The notes under the pieces: model-generated | What the model was told of the DNA's origin: nothing | The model's input: only the letters and a program-made list of their open reading frames with translations | The model's database searches: none | Assembly (NCBI RefSeq): GCF_905404315.1 | Contig: NC_066277.1 | Span: 14,655,501 to 14,719,500 of the forward strand | Direction: 5' to 3' | Origin: Leptidea sinapis | Lineage: Eukaryota > Arthropoda > Insecta > Lepidoptera > Pieridae | DNA: 64,000 nt | In this document: piece by piece, positions 8,046 to 18,164 of the stretch | Layout: every line of letters starts with the position of its first letter | How positions within the stretch are numbered: the first letter of the stretch is position 1 | Translations under genes and position numbers: made by a program

Positions 8046-8460
8046 ACATTCTTAAAAATCCGAGCAAGGCTCGGTCGTCCGGATATTAAAATTAATACTA
8101 TGATTACGTGGAAGCGTACCAAGAATACTGGCAGCATTACCGCGTTGGAAAGTAAGGCTGATCCGTTGATTAAAATAGCTGCCAGCGCTTGGGTTTCCAG
8201 TTGCCCTATTGAGGCGTGTAGATAGTACTTTGAACATTCTCCGCGCCTCTGGGCCCCACGGGAAAAGTTTCTCCACATCAAACGGCACAAAGATGTATGA
8301 CTCACTTTGCCCGTGCTGTCTTCGACAGTCGAAGCAGCGGACACAACACCAACTGAATAGCGTCCTGATGGAATTACCCTGCGGGCTTAGGCACGGGAAA
8401 GGGAGCTAGTGTGGGATGCGATTTGCATCGACACTCTGGCTCCTTCTCATGTCGAAGTTA
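8046..8460 (-). pseudogene. Retroelement-type ORF fragment with QRGNAASILGTLP motif
   Basis: The minus strand encodes, across two frames, a segment I recognise from the C-terminus of widespread animal retroelement ORFs. The pieces are a WD..C..TLA-like start (degraded), FPWGPEAR, then a GNPSAGSYFNQRIS block and QRGNAASILGTLP at about 8095-8200. At least one frameshift separates the pieces. A second copy lies at 59400-59725. I do not know the domain's biochemical function. Confidence 0.55.
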
Positions 8461-8472
8461 CGTCGTGAATCT

Positions 8473-8587
8473 CTCACTACTGGGATTAATTAAATTATAT
8501 TTACGTAACCTGAGGGGTCGCGGGGTCGAATCCCGCATCGTTCATAAGTTGTGGTTACAAATTTAATTTAATTAATCCCAGAAGTGA
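8473..8587. repeat. Hairpin-forming repeat with tRNA-like B box in the loop
   Basis: A perfect 17-bp inverted repeat (8480-8496 with 8565-8581) extends outward to about 23 bp with one mismatch. An inner GTAACC/GGTTAC pair (8505-8510, 8553-8558) also matches. The loop carries GGGGTCGAATCCC, a near-perfect B box. The loop resembles the tRNA-like sequences at 26930-27010 and 44940-45030, so this may be a SINE head captured between terminal inverted repeats. Confidence 0.65.
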
Positions 8588-8639
8588 GGGTGTCACTTTA
8601 AATAAAACAAATTGTCTAGTTTTCACGCCGCTTTTTCAA

Positions 8640-9206
8640 CATAAGGTTATTAAAGGTAGAGAAACCCGAAAAAAACAGCAATCTTTTGAATGGGAGTTTG
8701 AAAATGAGAACAGGCCAACAAAAGTGAGGCAGTCAAGAAACGTTGGTAGACGTGTTCAGCTACGGGTCCCATCTGTACAATTCCACTTGAAGATCAAAAG
8801 AGTGTTAATGACGAGTGGTATTCTACCATTTGTTTACCCAGGATGTTAAAAAAACGTTCGCAAAAGACGACCAAAAAGCCGCGTTCTCCTACATCATGAC
8901 AACGCTTCTTCACACACGCCCAACAAAACTAAGTCATTTATTGCTTCCGAAAAAGTACAAGTTGTCACCCATCCTGCACATAGCCCCGACGACCTAGCAC
9001 CCTGTGATTTCTGTATTTTCCCCAAAATCAAAGATTCGATGGGAGGTTTCACTTTTACCAATTCCGATTAGCCAGTGATAGCGTTCAATCAGCACGTAGA
9101 AAACATGCCTTCAGATCTGTGGTCCTCCTGTTTTAAAAAATGGTTCAATCGCATGAAAAAAAATGTTTTAAATGTAAAGAAGAGTATTTTGAAAAGCAAC
9201 ATAATA
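8640..9206 (+). pseudogene. Degenerate mariner transposase (C-terminal part)
   Basis: The + strand encodes, across frames, HHDNASSHT, then HSPDDLAPCDFCIFPKIK and a C-terminal WFNRMKK block, the signature of the catalytic region of mariner transposases. Frameshifts and stops are present. The 5' part is missing or unrecognisable. The element continues after the Tc1-like insertion, at 10777-10850, with the typical ACGGAAAACTTTTAGTGTGA mariner end. Confidence 0.75.
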
Positions 9207-10776
9207 CACTGGCCTTCAAAAGTAAGTATTACACTTTTAAAATTGGGATAACGTTTTAAGTTCACAAGATATGCTTTCGAAATAAAAAGGACTCCAAAGA
9301 GAATTTAATTTTCTACATAAAAACTTTATAGTCGGTAACCTTCTTTTAAGATTGGCTGGAAAAAAACTTCAAAAACAAAACCATTCCTTTTTCAAAGTGG
9401 ACGTTTCCGAATTACAATTTTACCATTCACATTTTTCTTTCTGTTTCAAATTTTTTTCAAGATCGATGGGTCTTGTTTTAAAAAATTTATGCTAAAAAGC
9501 ACATAACATTTTTATTTATCATGCCTCTTTCAGTTGAAGAATGTGCTAGGATCATGGCTTTTCTGGAACTACGCATCAGTATGCGTCGCACTGCAAATGG
9601 TGGGTGTGACGGTACGAACGGTCCAGAAGGTAAAGCGAAGGTACGAAGAGACTGGACACCATCTGAGGAGACCTTGTAATGGCAGACACAGGTGTACCAG
9701 TGCCCGAGAAGATCGTTATATTATTTCCACTGTGTTAAGAAATCGCCACCAAAATGCAGTTGAAGTCCAGCAACAGCTTCTTCAGACCCGGAGGGACTAC
9801 ATTAGTGACAGTACAGTGAGAAGAAGACTTGCTGAAGCAAATTTGAAACCCCGAAGACCAGCGAGTGGCCCAAAACTCGAGAGACAGCATCGAGTAGCGA
9901 GACTGCGATACGCCCGTGAACACATGCAGTGGGATGAAGAAGAATGGTCAAGAATTTTGTTTGCAGATGAGTCTCGATTCTCCCTTTACACTTCTGATGG
10001 AAGGCGAAGTGTTTACAGGCGACCTGGTGAGCGATACCTTCAAGCCTGCATATCAGAAAGAGTCCAATACGGTGGAGGCAGTGTACATGTATGGGCTGGC
10101 ATATCTTCAGAAGGTCGCACAGAGCTAGTAGCCATAGGAAATGGCACCCTCACTGGGCAAAGATATGCTCAAGAGATTCTCAATGAGTATGCAGGGCCGT
10201 ATTTAGCAAATATGGATGATGGATCGATGCTGATGCATGATAATGCCCGGCCACACACGGCTCATATCGTACAAGAGTATATTCAGGAGGTCGGTATCAG
10301 CGTGATGGCTTGGCCATCAAGAAGTCCTGATCTCAACCCGATTGAACGCGCCTGGGATGAGCTAGGGAGGCTAGTCAGAAATCGCAGACCACCACCTACT
10401 ACCCTCAGAGCACTAAAGCAGGCCCTGGTAGAAGAATGGGAGAATATTCCCCAACATCGGCTCCGAAACCTAGTGTTCGGTATGCCAAACCGGCTCGAAG
10501 CTGTAATCAGAGCTCGAGGAGACAATACCAGTTATTAAAAATTAAATAACATGTAAATACATTTTAGTTGAATTTTTTTACACTAAACTAAAAATGTCTA
10601 TTTTCATTGTTTTATCTTTTTTAAGTTAAAAATGTTACTAATGTATAATTTTAGTTTCTAAGAATTAAAGCCTATAAAATTTGCAACAAAACGTTTTTAA
10701 TCTTAAATCTCTACCTTCTATAGTTAAGAAAAAAAATTAATTTGAAAAGTGTGATACTTACTTTTGAAGGCCAGTG
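9207..10776 (+). mobile_element. Tc1-like DNA transposon, nearly intact
   Basis: 1,570 bp flanked by TA on both sides (9205-9206 and 10777-10778). The terminal inverted repeats begin CACTGGCCTTCAAAAGTAAG and match over 38 bp with two differences (9207-9244 and 10739-10776). It encodes one transposase with a single N-terminal frameshift. The well-kept ends and ORF suggest recent movement. Confidence 0.93.
9521..10538 (+). pseudogene. Tc1-like transposase (DD34E), N-terminal frameshift
   Basis: The reading frame starting at 9521 gives a typical Tc1 N-terminus (MPLSVEECARI). It then shifts into the frame open from 9534 to 10538 near 9590-9600, so a one-step indel breaks the first helix-turn-helix. 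In the 334-aa open frame the catalytic residues are D145 (FADESRF), D236 (MHDNARPH) and E271 (SPDLNPIE), with 34 residues between the last two, diagnostic of Tc1 DD34E. DNA-binding residues (KRRYEETG) follow the break. Everything downstream looks functional. Expected full length is about 340 aa. Confidence 0.9.
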
Positions 10777-10850
10777 TATTTTGGTTATAACATGTTGTAG
10801 TTTTAAGTTACGGAAAACTTTTAGTGTGACCTACGTATTGTAGATAAAGT
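10777..10850 (+). mobile_element. 3' end of the mariner remnant split by the Tc1-like element
   Basis: The sequence after the Tc1-like end reads through GTTGTAGTTTTAAGTTACGG and AAAACTTTTAGTGTGACC, a mariner-type terminal sequence. It is the continuation of the fragment that stops at 9206. Confidence 0.65.
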
Positions 10851-10884
10851 TATATATACTTTTAGAATTTAAATCATAAATATA

Positions 10885-11340
10885 TATTTACTAGCTGACC
10901 CAGAAAATGTTGTATTGCCATAAAAAGTAAAAAAGAAATTGGGGTATAAAAAATAGATGACGACCGATTCTCAGAACTACCAAATATATCGTACATAAAA
11001 TTTATCATACTACAATAATCATTATATTCGATTGCCATCTTGCAACTCTATTGCGTATCTGTAAATCTCGATACAAAGATAGGTGTTGATCGTAGATGGG
11101 TGAAAATTTAGGGTTGTATGTATTTTTTAATGTTGTATCATAATCAAACAATAAGAAAAAATGTCAAAGAAATTAAAAATAAAAATTGGGGTGGACTACC
11201 CTTAACATTTAGGGGAATGAAAGATAGATGTTTTTCGATTCTCAGACCTACCCAATATGCACACAAAATTTCATGAGATTCGCTCAAGCCGTTTCGGAGG
11301 AGTTTAACTACGAACACCGCGACACGAGGATTTTATATGT
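10885..11340 (+). repeat. Family B repeat, long form
   Basis: Begins A-CTAGCTGACCC and ends near an ACACGAGGATTTTATAT block. Internal landmarks are ATTGTATTCGATTGCCATC-like sequence, GTTGATCGTAGATGGGTGAA, and ATTTAGGGG followed by GATTCTCAGACCTACCCAAT. The long form is about 450 bp; shorter copies lack the middle third. The short ORF across it is not a gene. Confidence 0.8.
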
Positions 11341-12440
11341 ATATTTACATATGGATGGGTATTGGGGCGTTGGTAAGAATAAGAATTTCTATTTAAGGCA
11401 CTTCATCCCTTTTTATTTAGCTTTTTTCATATATTTCTTCTTCTTCTTTTCATCTCTAGGCATTTGTAAATTTTTTCAAGTATCGAACAATTTTGAGCTC
11501 GCGCGCTCACAAAGAGTTTTTTAATATACTATTGTGATATTCCGACAACTTCTGCGTTCACTTTAATTAAATGATCGCCAAAAGCTGGAGCTTTGTAAAG
11601 CTCACAATATTTACTGTGTTATTACGGCTACAGTTGAGATTTTAATTATGCATTTCTTTAAGAATGGGATCAAAAGAAATGCGGTGGAAATGAGTGTTTT
11701 GCGCCATCTCTTTGTTTGATAAACAGTGAAATTTGAGAGTGGTTTGAAGAGTAAAAAAGGAAGAGATACTTTGTGATCATTTATTGTATTTATTCATTAT
11801 TTATTAGTTTTTCTTTTAAGAGGCGTTTTTAGTGCATTAAATTCCTCTGGAAGGCTCACTAGGATACTCTATGCAGACCCAACCAGTGATTTCCTTTGTA
11901 ATTTAATTTCAATTAAATATTAGTAATGTTATGAAATAAAACTTTAAAATATTTATCTATCTTTAAGATCTTATAAAATGTATCTTTAGAAAAATGAAAT
12001 TAGGTACCGATAAAGTAAATAGTTATACATAATGTATAAATTTAATATGATTCTCTGTTTCATTCGTTATAAATAAAAATTTGTATTTATATTTTGATTA
12101 CGTATGCGTTCCAAATGTATAAATATAAAAATTCCAATATTGACAATCAAATATTTGTATGCCGATATATTGGCGAATTGTGCTGTACACAAATTAATTG
12201 TTAACAACTATATTACCACGATTCATACAGATAAATCATTTCATTTCATTTTATTTTATTTCATTTCATTTCATTTCAAAACCATTGAAAAGATTCTGAT
12301 AAAACTTTCATAGTGTTTTCGCGACGCGGGCGACGGGTACTGACGCAAAAAATCTATATATTATTATAAATATTTTTTATTTTAACTTACATTGCAACGC
12401 AAGCTGGATGCAGCCTAGTATGATAAAAACACACTTTGAT
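11341..12440. other. Gene-free AT-rich stretch
   Basis: Nothing recognisable apart from a TTTCA/TTTTA pentamer run at 12238-12278. Confidence 0.5.
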
Positions 12441-12454
12441 TAGTATTTGTTTAG

Positions 12455-12745
12455 ATAATTTATACATCTAGATAGAGCCTCTTGCTATTATGGAACGCAT
12501 GACAATAGGCCATGTTTATTACCTTAGTGTGCATAACATGTGCGTGGTGAATGTGGGTATGGTGTCGCACCAGAATAGCACAACCCCATCTCCTCCCGTG
12601 GGTGTCGTAAGAGGCCACTACGGGATTCAAACAACAGAGGATAACTTTCTGAGAAGCAACAACGTCTTCTGCGATTGCCAACCCCCCTTGGATGAGGCCT
12701 TTGCTGAAAATATAGCTTCAGTTCTAGACGTATTAATTACCTAAG
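12455..12745 (+). repeat. Chimeric repeat fragment: MITE family I end plus a LINE-like segment
   Basis: It starts with the TCTAGATAGA end of family I (12466-12475). It passes into CCCGTGGGTGTCGTAAGAGG (12596-12615), a motif I recall as common in insect LINE-derived repeats. Both are fragments; the identity of the second is uncertain. Confidence 0.4.
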
Positions 12746-12907
12746 AATAACTAATGGAGTTTGCGAGACAGGCTCTGTCATGCTCGCGAAACACTAAATT
12801 CTAAAAGTGACATTTCAAAAACATTAAATTCAAAAAAATTTAGTTATATAAATTAGAAATTAAATGTATTGACGAATTATGAGTGTTTCGTGGCTTTTCA
12901 TATAAAA

Positions 12908-13352
12908 CTAACTGACTCAGCAAACATTGTATTGCCATATGAAGTAATAAAAAAAAAATTGAAATTTTTGGGGTATAAAAAATAGATGCAACCGATTCTC
13001 AGACCTACCAAATATATCGTACTACAATTATTGTATTCGATTGCCATCTTGCAACTCTATTGCGTATCTGTGGATGGAATAGAATAATATTAAAATCTCG
13101 ATACAAAAATAGGTGTTGATCGTAGACGGGTGATAATTTGAAGGTGTGTGTATTTTTTAATACTGAATCATAAAAAAACATAAAAAATAAAAAAATCAAA
13201 TTTATGGGTGGGGTGACCCTTATCATTTAGGGGTATGAAAATTTTATGTTGGCCGATTATCAGACCTACCCGATATCCACATAAAATTTCATACAAATCG
13301 GTTCAGCCGTTTCGGAGGGGTTTGGTAACAAACACCGGGACACGGGAATTTT
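12908..13352 (+). repeat. Family B repeat, long form
   Basis: Same layout as the copy at 10885, with a diverged start (CTAACTGACTCAGC). It is followed within 14 bp by a short-form copy in the same orientation. Confidence 0.8.
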
Positions 13353-13365
13353 ATATACTTACTAG

Positions 13366-13655
13366 CTGACCCAGCAAACGTTGTATTGCCAATATTAAAA
13401 TCGCGATACGAAAGTAACTGTTGATCGTAGATGGGTGAAAATTTGAGATTGAATGTATTTTTTAATGCTGACTCAAATTTAAAAAAAAATGTCAAAAAAA
13501 TTTGGCGTGGACCACCCTTAACATTTAGGGGGATGAAAAATAGATGTTGTCCGATTCTCAGACCTACCCAATATGCACTCAAAATTTCATGAGAATCGGT
13601 CAAGCCGTTTCCAAGGAGTTTAACTACAAACACCGCGACATGAGAATTTTATACA
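13366..13655 (+). repeat. Family B repeat, short form
   Basis: About 290 bp. TTGCCAATATTAAAATCGCG joins the left end directly to the right two-thirds, showing the internal deletion relative to the long form. It ends 55 bp before the serine protease exon. Confidence 0.85.
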
Positions 13656-13710
13656 TTAGATTATATTTAAATTTGACTTTAAAGGATTTTATTATTCCTC
13701 TTCCCCACAG

Positions 13711-13844
13711 GTGTCTACAGTAGAGTTCCACAGATTACCCCATGGGTGGAGTTGACAGTCACCAATAACGAAGCAAGCGACGTGCCAGAGTTGCAGGCGA
13801 AAATTAAAAAAGCAAGACAAAGAGAAAAAGAGTTGCAGAAGTAA
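13711..13844 (+). CDS. Terminal exon of a trypsin-like serine protease
   Basis: A pyrimidine tract ending CTCTTCCCCACAG (13698-13710) precedes an exon that starts mid-codon (phase 1). It encodes GVYSRVPQITPWVELTV, then a charged C-terminal extension (ELQAKIKKARQREKELQK), ending TAA at 13842-13844. 'G-V-Y-x-R-V-x...W-V' is the conserved C-terminal end of chymotrypsin-fold (S1) proteases. The basic/acidic tail of about 27 residues is longer than usual. The catalytic His, Asp and Ser exons are not in the window, so they must lie to the left, beyond the Polinton; if so, the upstream sequence is one repeat-filled intron. A processed or partial duplicate is the alternative. Confidence 0.6.
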
Positions 13845-13934
13845 TGTTTACTGTTACTTTTATTTTTTAAGGGGGATGACAAACTATTCTTTAGGACAAA
13901 ATGTTGGATTTTATTGTACTAATTTTTTTACTTA

Positions 13935-14260
13935 ACTAATATGTTATGTATATTACAACCATTGTAAAATACTCTATTTGATTGAAAAGAGTTGCTGTTG
14001 AGTTGCTTGTATGTTCTTCTCACGATCTCTACTTTTAGCAGACTATGGCAGATTCTTTCTTTATTACTTTTTATGAAATGTTTGATATTATCTAAACACG
14101 ACTCATATATTAGATGCAGCATCTTTCAAACTAATTTGTTTTGTTTATTACAGCCATTGTAAAATACTCCATATTTTGATTGAAAAGAGTGGCCGTTGAT
14201 TTTCTTGTACTCGTCTCACAAGCTCTTTTTTTTCCGATCATATGGTAGATTCAGTAATTT
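13935..14260 (-). repeat. Family G (LINE-tail-like) repeat with internal duplication
   Basis: A block reading ATTGTAAAATACTC...GATTGAAAAGAG occurs twice (about 13957-14040 and 14156-14230). Between the copies is a stretch shared, inverted, with 47360-47600 and 57595-58020 (GTGCTGCATC and GAGTCGTGTTTAAA landmarks). Confidence 0.6.
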
Positions 14261-14660
14261 AAAAGATATATTTATAGTGACCATCCAAACGCGTTTAGTT
14301 TAAGCCTCATTGAATAAGATTATATGAATTAGACTTTGAAACTATCGTTCTATCCATCTGACGTTAAGTTATCCTCTTGCAACAGTACCGGAAGTGAAAG
14401 AAAATGGCCGAATTGAGGAAGGTGTACCCTTTTTTTTAAAAGATACCCATTACCAATGTTATATCAAAACACTGATGTAAGGAAGTCCATTCTATTCTTA
14501 AATACTACAGAAGAGGAACAACAGCGTATCTGGATTGTGTGGATCATATACTTACAATACACTATCGTATAGACGCATCTCATATCGTCAAACGCTTTTT
14601 GAGAGAGAAGAGCATCTCTAACAGCAAGATAGACTACTTAGTTAATTTATACGTCTATAT
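14261..14660. other. Gene-free stretch
   Basis: No ORF or repeat that I recognise. Confidence 0.4.
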
Positions 14661-14905
14661 AGTCTCTTAGACAACTGATGAAAACAGGCCAGGAATATTA
14701 GTTTAGTTTACGTGACAAGCTACGTCTTACCCTTGCGATTTGTATAACACTTTGTGTTAGTGTGCGTGAATTGTTCAAAGTAGAGTCCAACTGTCAACCT
14801 CAATTTTTTTCTACGTTTTCACAGCTGTCACAGTCTATCTAGAGTCAAGACGTATATAAATGATCTAAGATAGAAAAGGATAACCGTTAATCGTTACTGA
14901 TTTTG
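14660..14905 (+). mobile_element. MITE-like family I
   Basis: Its core reads CAGGCC...TTACGTGACAAGCTACGTC, AACTGTCAACCTC, then ACAGCTGTCACAGTCTATCTAGA. Better copies (40296, 56505) have ends rich in CTAGATAGA in inverted orientation, hence MITE-like. About 200-240 bp. Confidence 0.6.
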
Positions 14906-15130
14906 ATTGACAGATCGTAAGCAGACAGCCACGCTAATATTACCTCCTTAGCTTAGCTCCTCCGTGGCTGTTTCAGAATTTGTAGTGATTTTATTAACAT
15001 TTAAAAGAACTCTCAAGATATCAATAAAAAAAAAAGAAATAACTTTTATGAATGTTGACTTTTGGGGCAGTACTAAAATTTTGTTGTTGACTGTACGCGT
15101 GTTTTCTTAACACGCTGAAAAGCAAGTTTA

Positions 15131-15745
15131 GGCTAGGGTTACTATGGATGCGAGTTCTGACGAAAATTTGTCCTAACGAGTTCTGACGGATTCGTCAGAA
15201 GAAACAAACGCCTGGTATCCAATGACAGTGTTTACACTGGCAACGATGCACGCGTCAGAATATGCACGACGTCGTCAGAACCACTCGAGCGTTCAAACGA
15301 ATTTGATTTTTTCGCACGACCTGCGTCTGCGAATTTCGAATGATTTGGTTTCCACCATGGATAACGATAAATTGATCAGTCTCGTGTACGAGAACAGGTG
15401 TTTGTGGGATATGAGAGACAAAAATTATCACAACAGATATATTTCTCGGCAAAAGTGGGAGAAAGTTGCTACAGAACTCAACACTCTACATTTTGAACTA
15501 TCCTTTGTCTTTTCTTATAGAAAATAACTCGTTGACATGCTCTGTCTTTCCAACATTTAACAATAATAATTTAAATAATGGACTTTCAAGAAAATCAAAT
15601 TCATCAAATTCGTTCATCTTCGCTGGACGGCAGAAACGAACTGACTATCAGAATAACAGAAAGCGCGCACAGTGTAAACGCCTTGTTCGGACGTACTCGT
15701 CAGAACAAATTTTCGTCAGAACTCGCATCCATAGTAACCCTAGCC
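15131..15745 (+). mobile_element. PIF/Harbinger-type nonautonomous element
   Basis: 615 bp flanked by TTA direct repeats (15128-15130 and 15746-15748), the 3-bp duplication typical of PIF/Harbinger. Terminal inverted repeats start GGCTAGGGTTACTATGGATG and are identical over 41 bp, with further similarity inward built on GTTCTGACG repeats. No DDE transposase fits in it; the interior holds a MADF-like coding fragment. Confidence 0.88.
15357..15527 (+). pseudogene. MADF-domain fragment inside the Harbinger element
   Basis: An ATG in a strong CCACCATGG context starts a frame reading NDKLISLVYENRCLWDMRDK, then a W..VA.ELNT block. This is the first two helices of a MADF/Myb-SANT-like DNA-binding domain, which Harbinger elements carry as their accessory ORF. 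The third helix is missing; after TELNT the frame turns to unrelated residues and stops at 15525. An intron after TELNT is possible. Confidence 0.6.
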
Positions 15746-15757
15746 TTACTCGAATAA
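15578..15757 (+). CDS. 59-codon ORF running through the Harbinger right end
   Basis: The ORF starts MDFQENQIHQIRSSSLDGRN and its last 20 or so codons are the terminal inverted repeat plus host flank. It may be the remnant of a second element ORF or chance. I do not recognise the protein. Confidence 0.25.
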   Translation: MDFQENQIHQIRSSSLDGRNELTIRITESAHSVNALFGRTRQNKFSSELASIVTLALLE

Positions 15758-15795
15758 TTTTCCTACAAATATTTTCCCATCAATTGTTCCAACAG

Positions 15796-16153
15796 GTTCA
15801 AAGCCCGTGTTGAAGAAAAGAAAAACAAAATCAAATCATGGCTTCGCGAGACGCTCCAATCGCCAACATTCATCGAACTAGCGAAGAAGAAGCTACTTAA
15901 TTCCGGTTTTGACATACGAAAAAAATTCCGACGAACCGACATAGAGCCGGAGGACATCGTGGATGACAAAACTATGGACGATATTAACTTGTCCAATTTG
16001 ATTAATGATGTAATTTTGGAAAGCGATGTCAGTAATGATGGAGAGGTTCTACTAACGACCCTGGCTATGCATGAGCTGGTTTTGCTAGAAGGACAGTCCA
16101 GTGATGATGATGATGATGCTATAAGTACACTTATTGCTTTGATTAATAAATGA
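15796..16153 (+). CDS. 3'-terminal exon of an unidentified acidic protein
   Basis: A good acceptor (pyrimidine-rich run ending GTTCCAACAG at 15786-15795) precedes 118 open codons ending TGA at 16151. The N-terminal part is basic and helical (KARVEEKKNKIKSWLRETL). The middle has FDIRKKFRRTDIEPED. The C-terminal part is acidic with a run of five Asp before a hydrophobic ISTLIALINK end. An ATTAAA lies 10-20 bp after the stop. Codon use and the lack of stops suggest a real exon. No domain is recognised. Its upstream exons are not identified; the Harbinger element sits 50 bp upstream, inside the presumed intron. Confidence 0.5.
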
Positions 16154-16159
16154 ATAATT

Positions 16160-16970
16160 ATTATTAAAATCAAATGACTATTGAATATTAACTTCTCTTA
16201 TAATGAGTTTTCACAAAAGCGCCATCTATGTTATCTCTAGTGAACTAGAAACGAGCCGTTTGTGTACAAGTGCTGCACATCCGAGACGGCGTTTGTTCGT
16301 AATTTTACTTAGTTCTACTGATATATTATAGGTGGCGCTGTACAGTACTAAACGTTTACCTATACTTTTTTGTTTTTTAATTATATTACACTATTAAATT
16401 CAAGCTGAGATCTTTTTTCTTAATATATATATATGTTAATCTATATATAAATCACAATATATTTATAAAGGAGAGGAGATGTAATATTTAAAAATAATAT
16501 ACGTACCAAGTTATTTTAAACTTAATTTTATTCTTTCTTTTTTATTATCTTTCCATCGCTAAAATAACGTCATAGTCATAAAAAGTGAAATTGGGTCAAT
16601 TATACAAAAACATTATTCAAATCTCTTTTTCTCTTCAAAAAATCTACAATTTTGTAACATTTATTGTTTTTCGCCATCTAGCAATGTTTTACTAAACTAA
16701 AGTACACGTAAGTAAGACAACTTTTTAGTTCAATTGTTCAACACTATGTGTCGCTAGATGCTTATATTATATTTTGATAATACATACATCAAAGAAAAAA
16801 ATCTTCGAAAGCTGCTTCTTTTCTATAGGTAATTAAGCGCAATAAGAATTTTGTGTTTCAATTCATGGCATAGACGATAAAAGGAAACTAAATGAATATT
16901 CCTTGAATATGGGATCAGTTGCAGCCTGTGTATAGACGTTATCTCTTAGATTGAGATCTAGACTTTTAAG
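16160..16970. other. Gene-free stretch
   Basis: AT-rich. Two similar short motifs (GCCATCTA at 16215-16240 and 16670-16690, TCGCTAGATG near 16750) hint at diverged transposon ends, but I could not delimit an element. Confidence 0.4.
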
Positions 16971-16976
16971 ACTTAC

Positions 16977-17237
16977 GGCCTTACAAATAAAATTGTCATA
17001 AAGTTATAACTATTCATTAACATAGAAACTGCAAAATGTTTACAAATAGACATTTTGCTTACGATTGGTTTATTCGGACGTATAACGTTTCCCGCGTTTA
17101 TTTACAATGCTGCTTGTCATTCGGAAAACTTCAGAATTATCATTGTATTGACAGTGTTGTCAGCGATATTGTAAAGATTTTGCATATTCTTTGTTTATGC
17201 TTAGTTATAACTTTATACCAAGTTTATTTGTAAGGCC
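16977..17237 (+). mobile_element. 261-bp MITE (GGCCTTACAAATAAA ends)
   Basis: Inverted repeats GGCCTTACAAATAAA... and ...TTTATTTGTAAGGCC bound the element, with the similarity extending to TATAAAGTTATAACT. A second 261-bp copy lies inverted at 24872-25132. No clean target duplication is visible. The 65-codon ORF inside is not a gene. Confidence 0.85.
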
Positions 17238-18160
17238 TTTAGACTTTAGGTACTAACGTAAAACTTACTTGAGGTGAGGAGTTACTGATAAAATGCGAAC
17301 TTGACTTTTGTATTTGGCTTATTTTTATATATTCGCGTAAGCGCAGCAACGTCAAATGACTATAAATCAATGATTATGTTACTTTTAAACTCAGATAAAT
17401 TTTACGTAAGTAAAGTCTCAGCAAAGTCTTATAGATCTAAATAAGACTGCGATACTTACTGAACGTTGAAACCGACTGGGACAATATCATTAGCGGTTAC
17501 TCATGTACATTTTAATTAATATTATTTAAGCGCCAAAACATTACTGATAGAATTGTGTGCAGCATTTTTGCTACCGAAGCGGTTAAAATCATTGGAATCA
17601 AAAATAATTCTTACAGAATCAATTACGAAAAAAAATATTTTTATTATGTTTAGTTATAACAAAAAAAAAAAGGCAATTATTATCCAATTTTTACATATGT
17701 TACATTATTTGATATCTTAGCAATAATTCAATGTGAATTATTGATCCTATTAATTTTAATACTATAGTTCTTCTTATAGACCCCTCCCCATTTTTTTAAA
17801 TGGAAATAGACATGGATAGAGCTCTGATGCAACACCGAAGGAATCTCAGGAGTGGTGCCAATGATTGGGGGAAGTAGACAATCCATAGTTCGTTTAATGT
17901 GCCAGAAAATTCCTGAAAAACTGCACTATAGATAGGCTGAGCATTTAGTAGCTAGACATTTCGATAAAAGTTAAAAAAAAATTAAAATTTTTATATTTGT
18001 TAATAAGATATGTACACAATTACTTATAATCTACTTATTATAGAAATTTAACAATTAAGCCTTATATATGTAGGTGTCAGAAAACTTATTTATACAACCC
18101 TATCTACGTATTGAGGGATAAAACTTTATTATTCTTAGAAATAATACATATATTATTCTT
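17238..18160. other. Gene-free stretch
   Basis: Non-coding. The part at 18065-18140 (TCAGAAAACTTATTT, CCCTATCTACG) is related to 56435-56515, so a further unclassified repeat is present. Confidence 0.4.
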
Positions 18161-18164
18161 AGAA

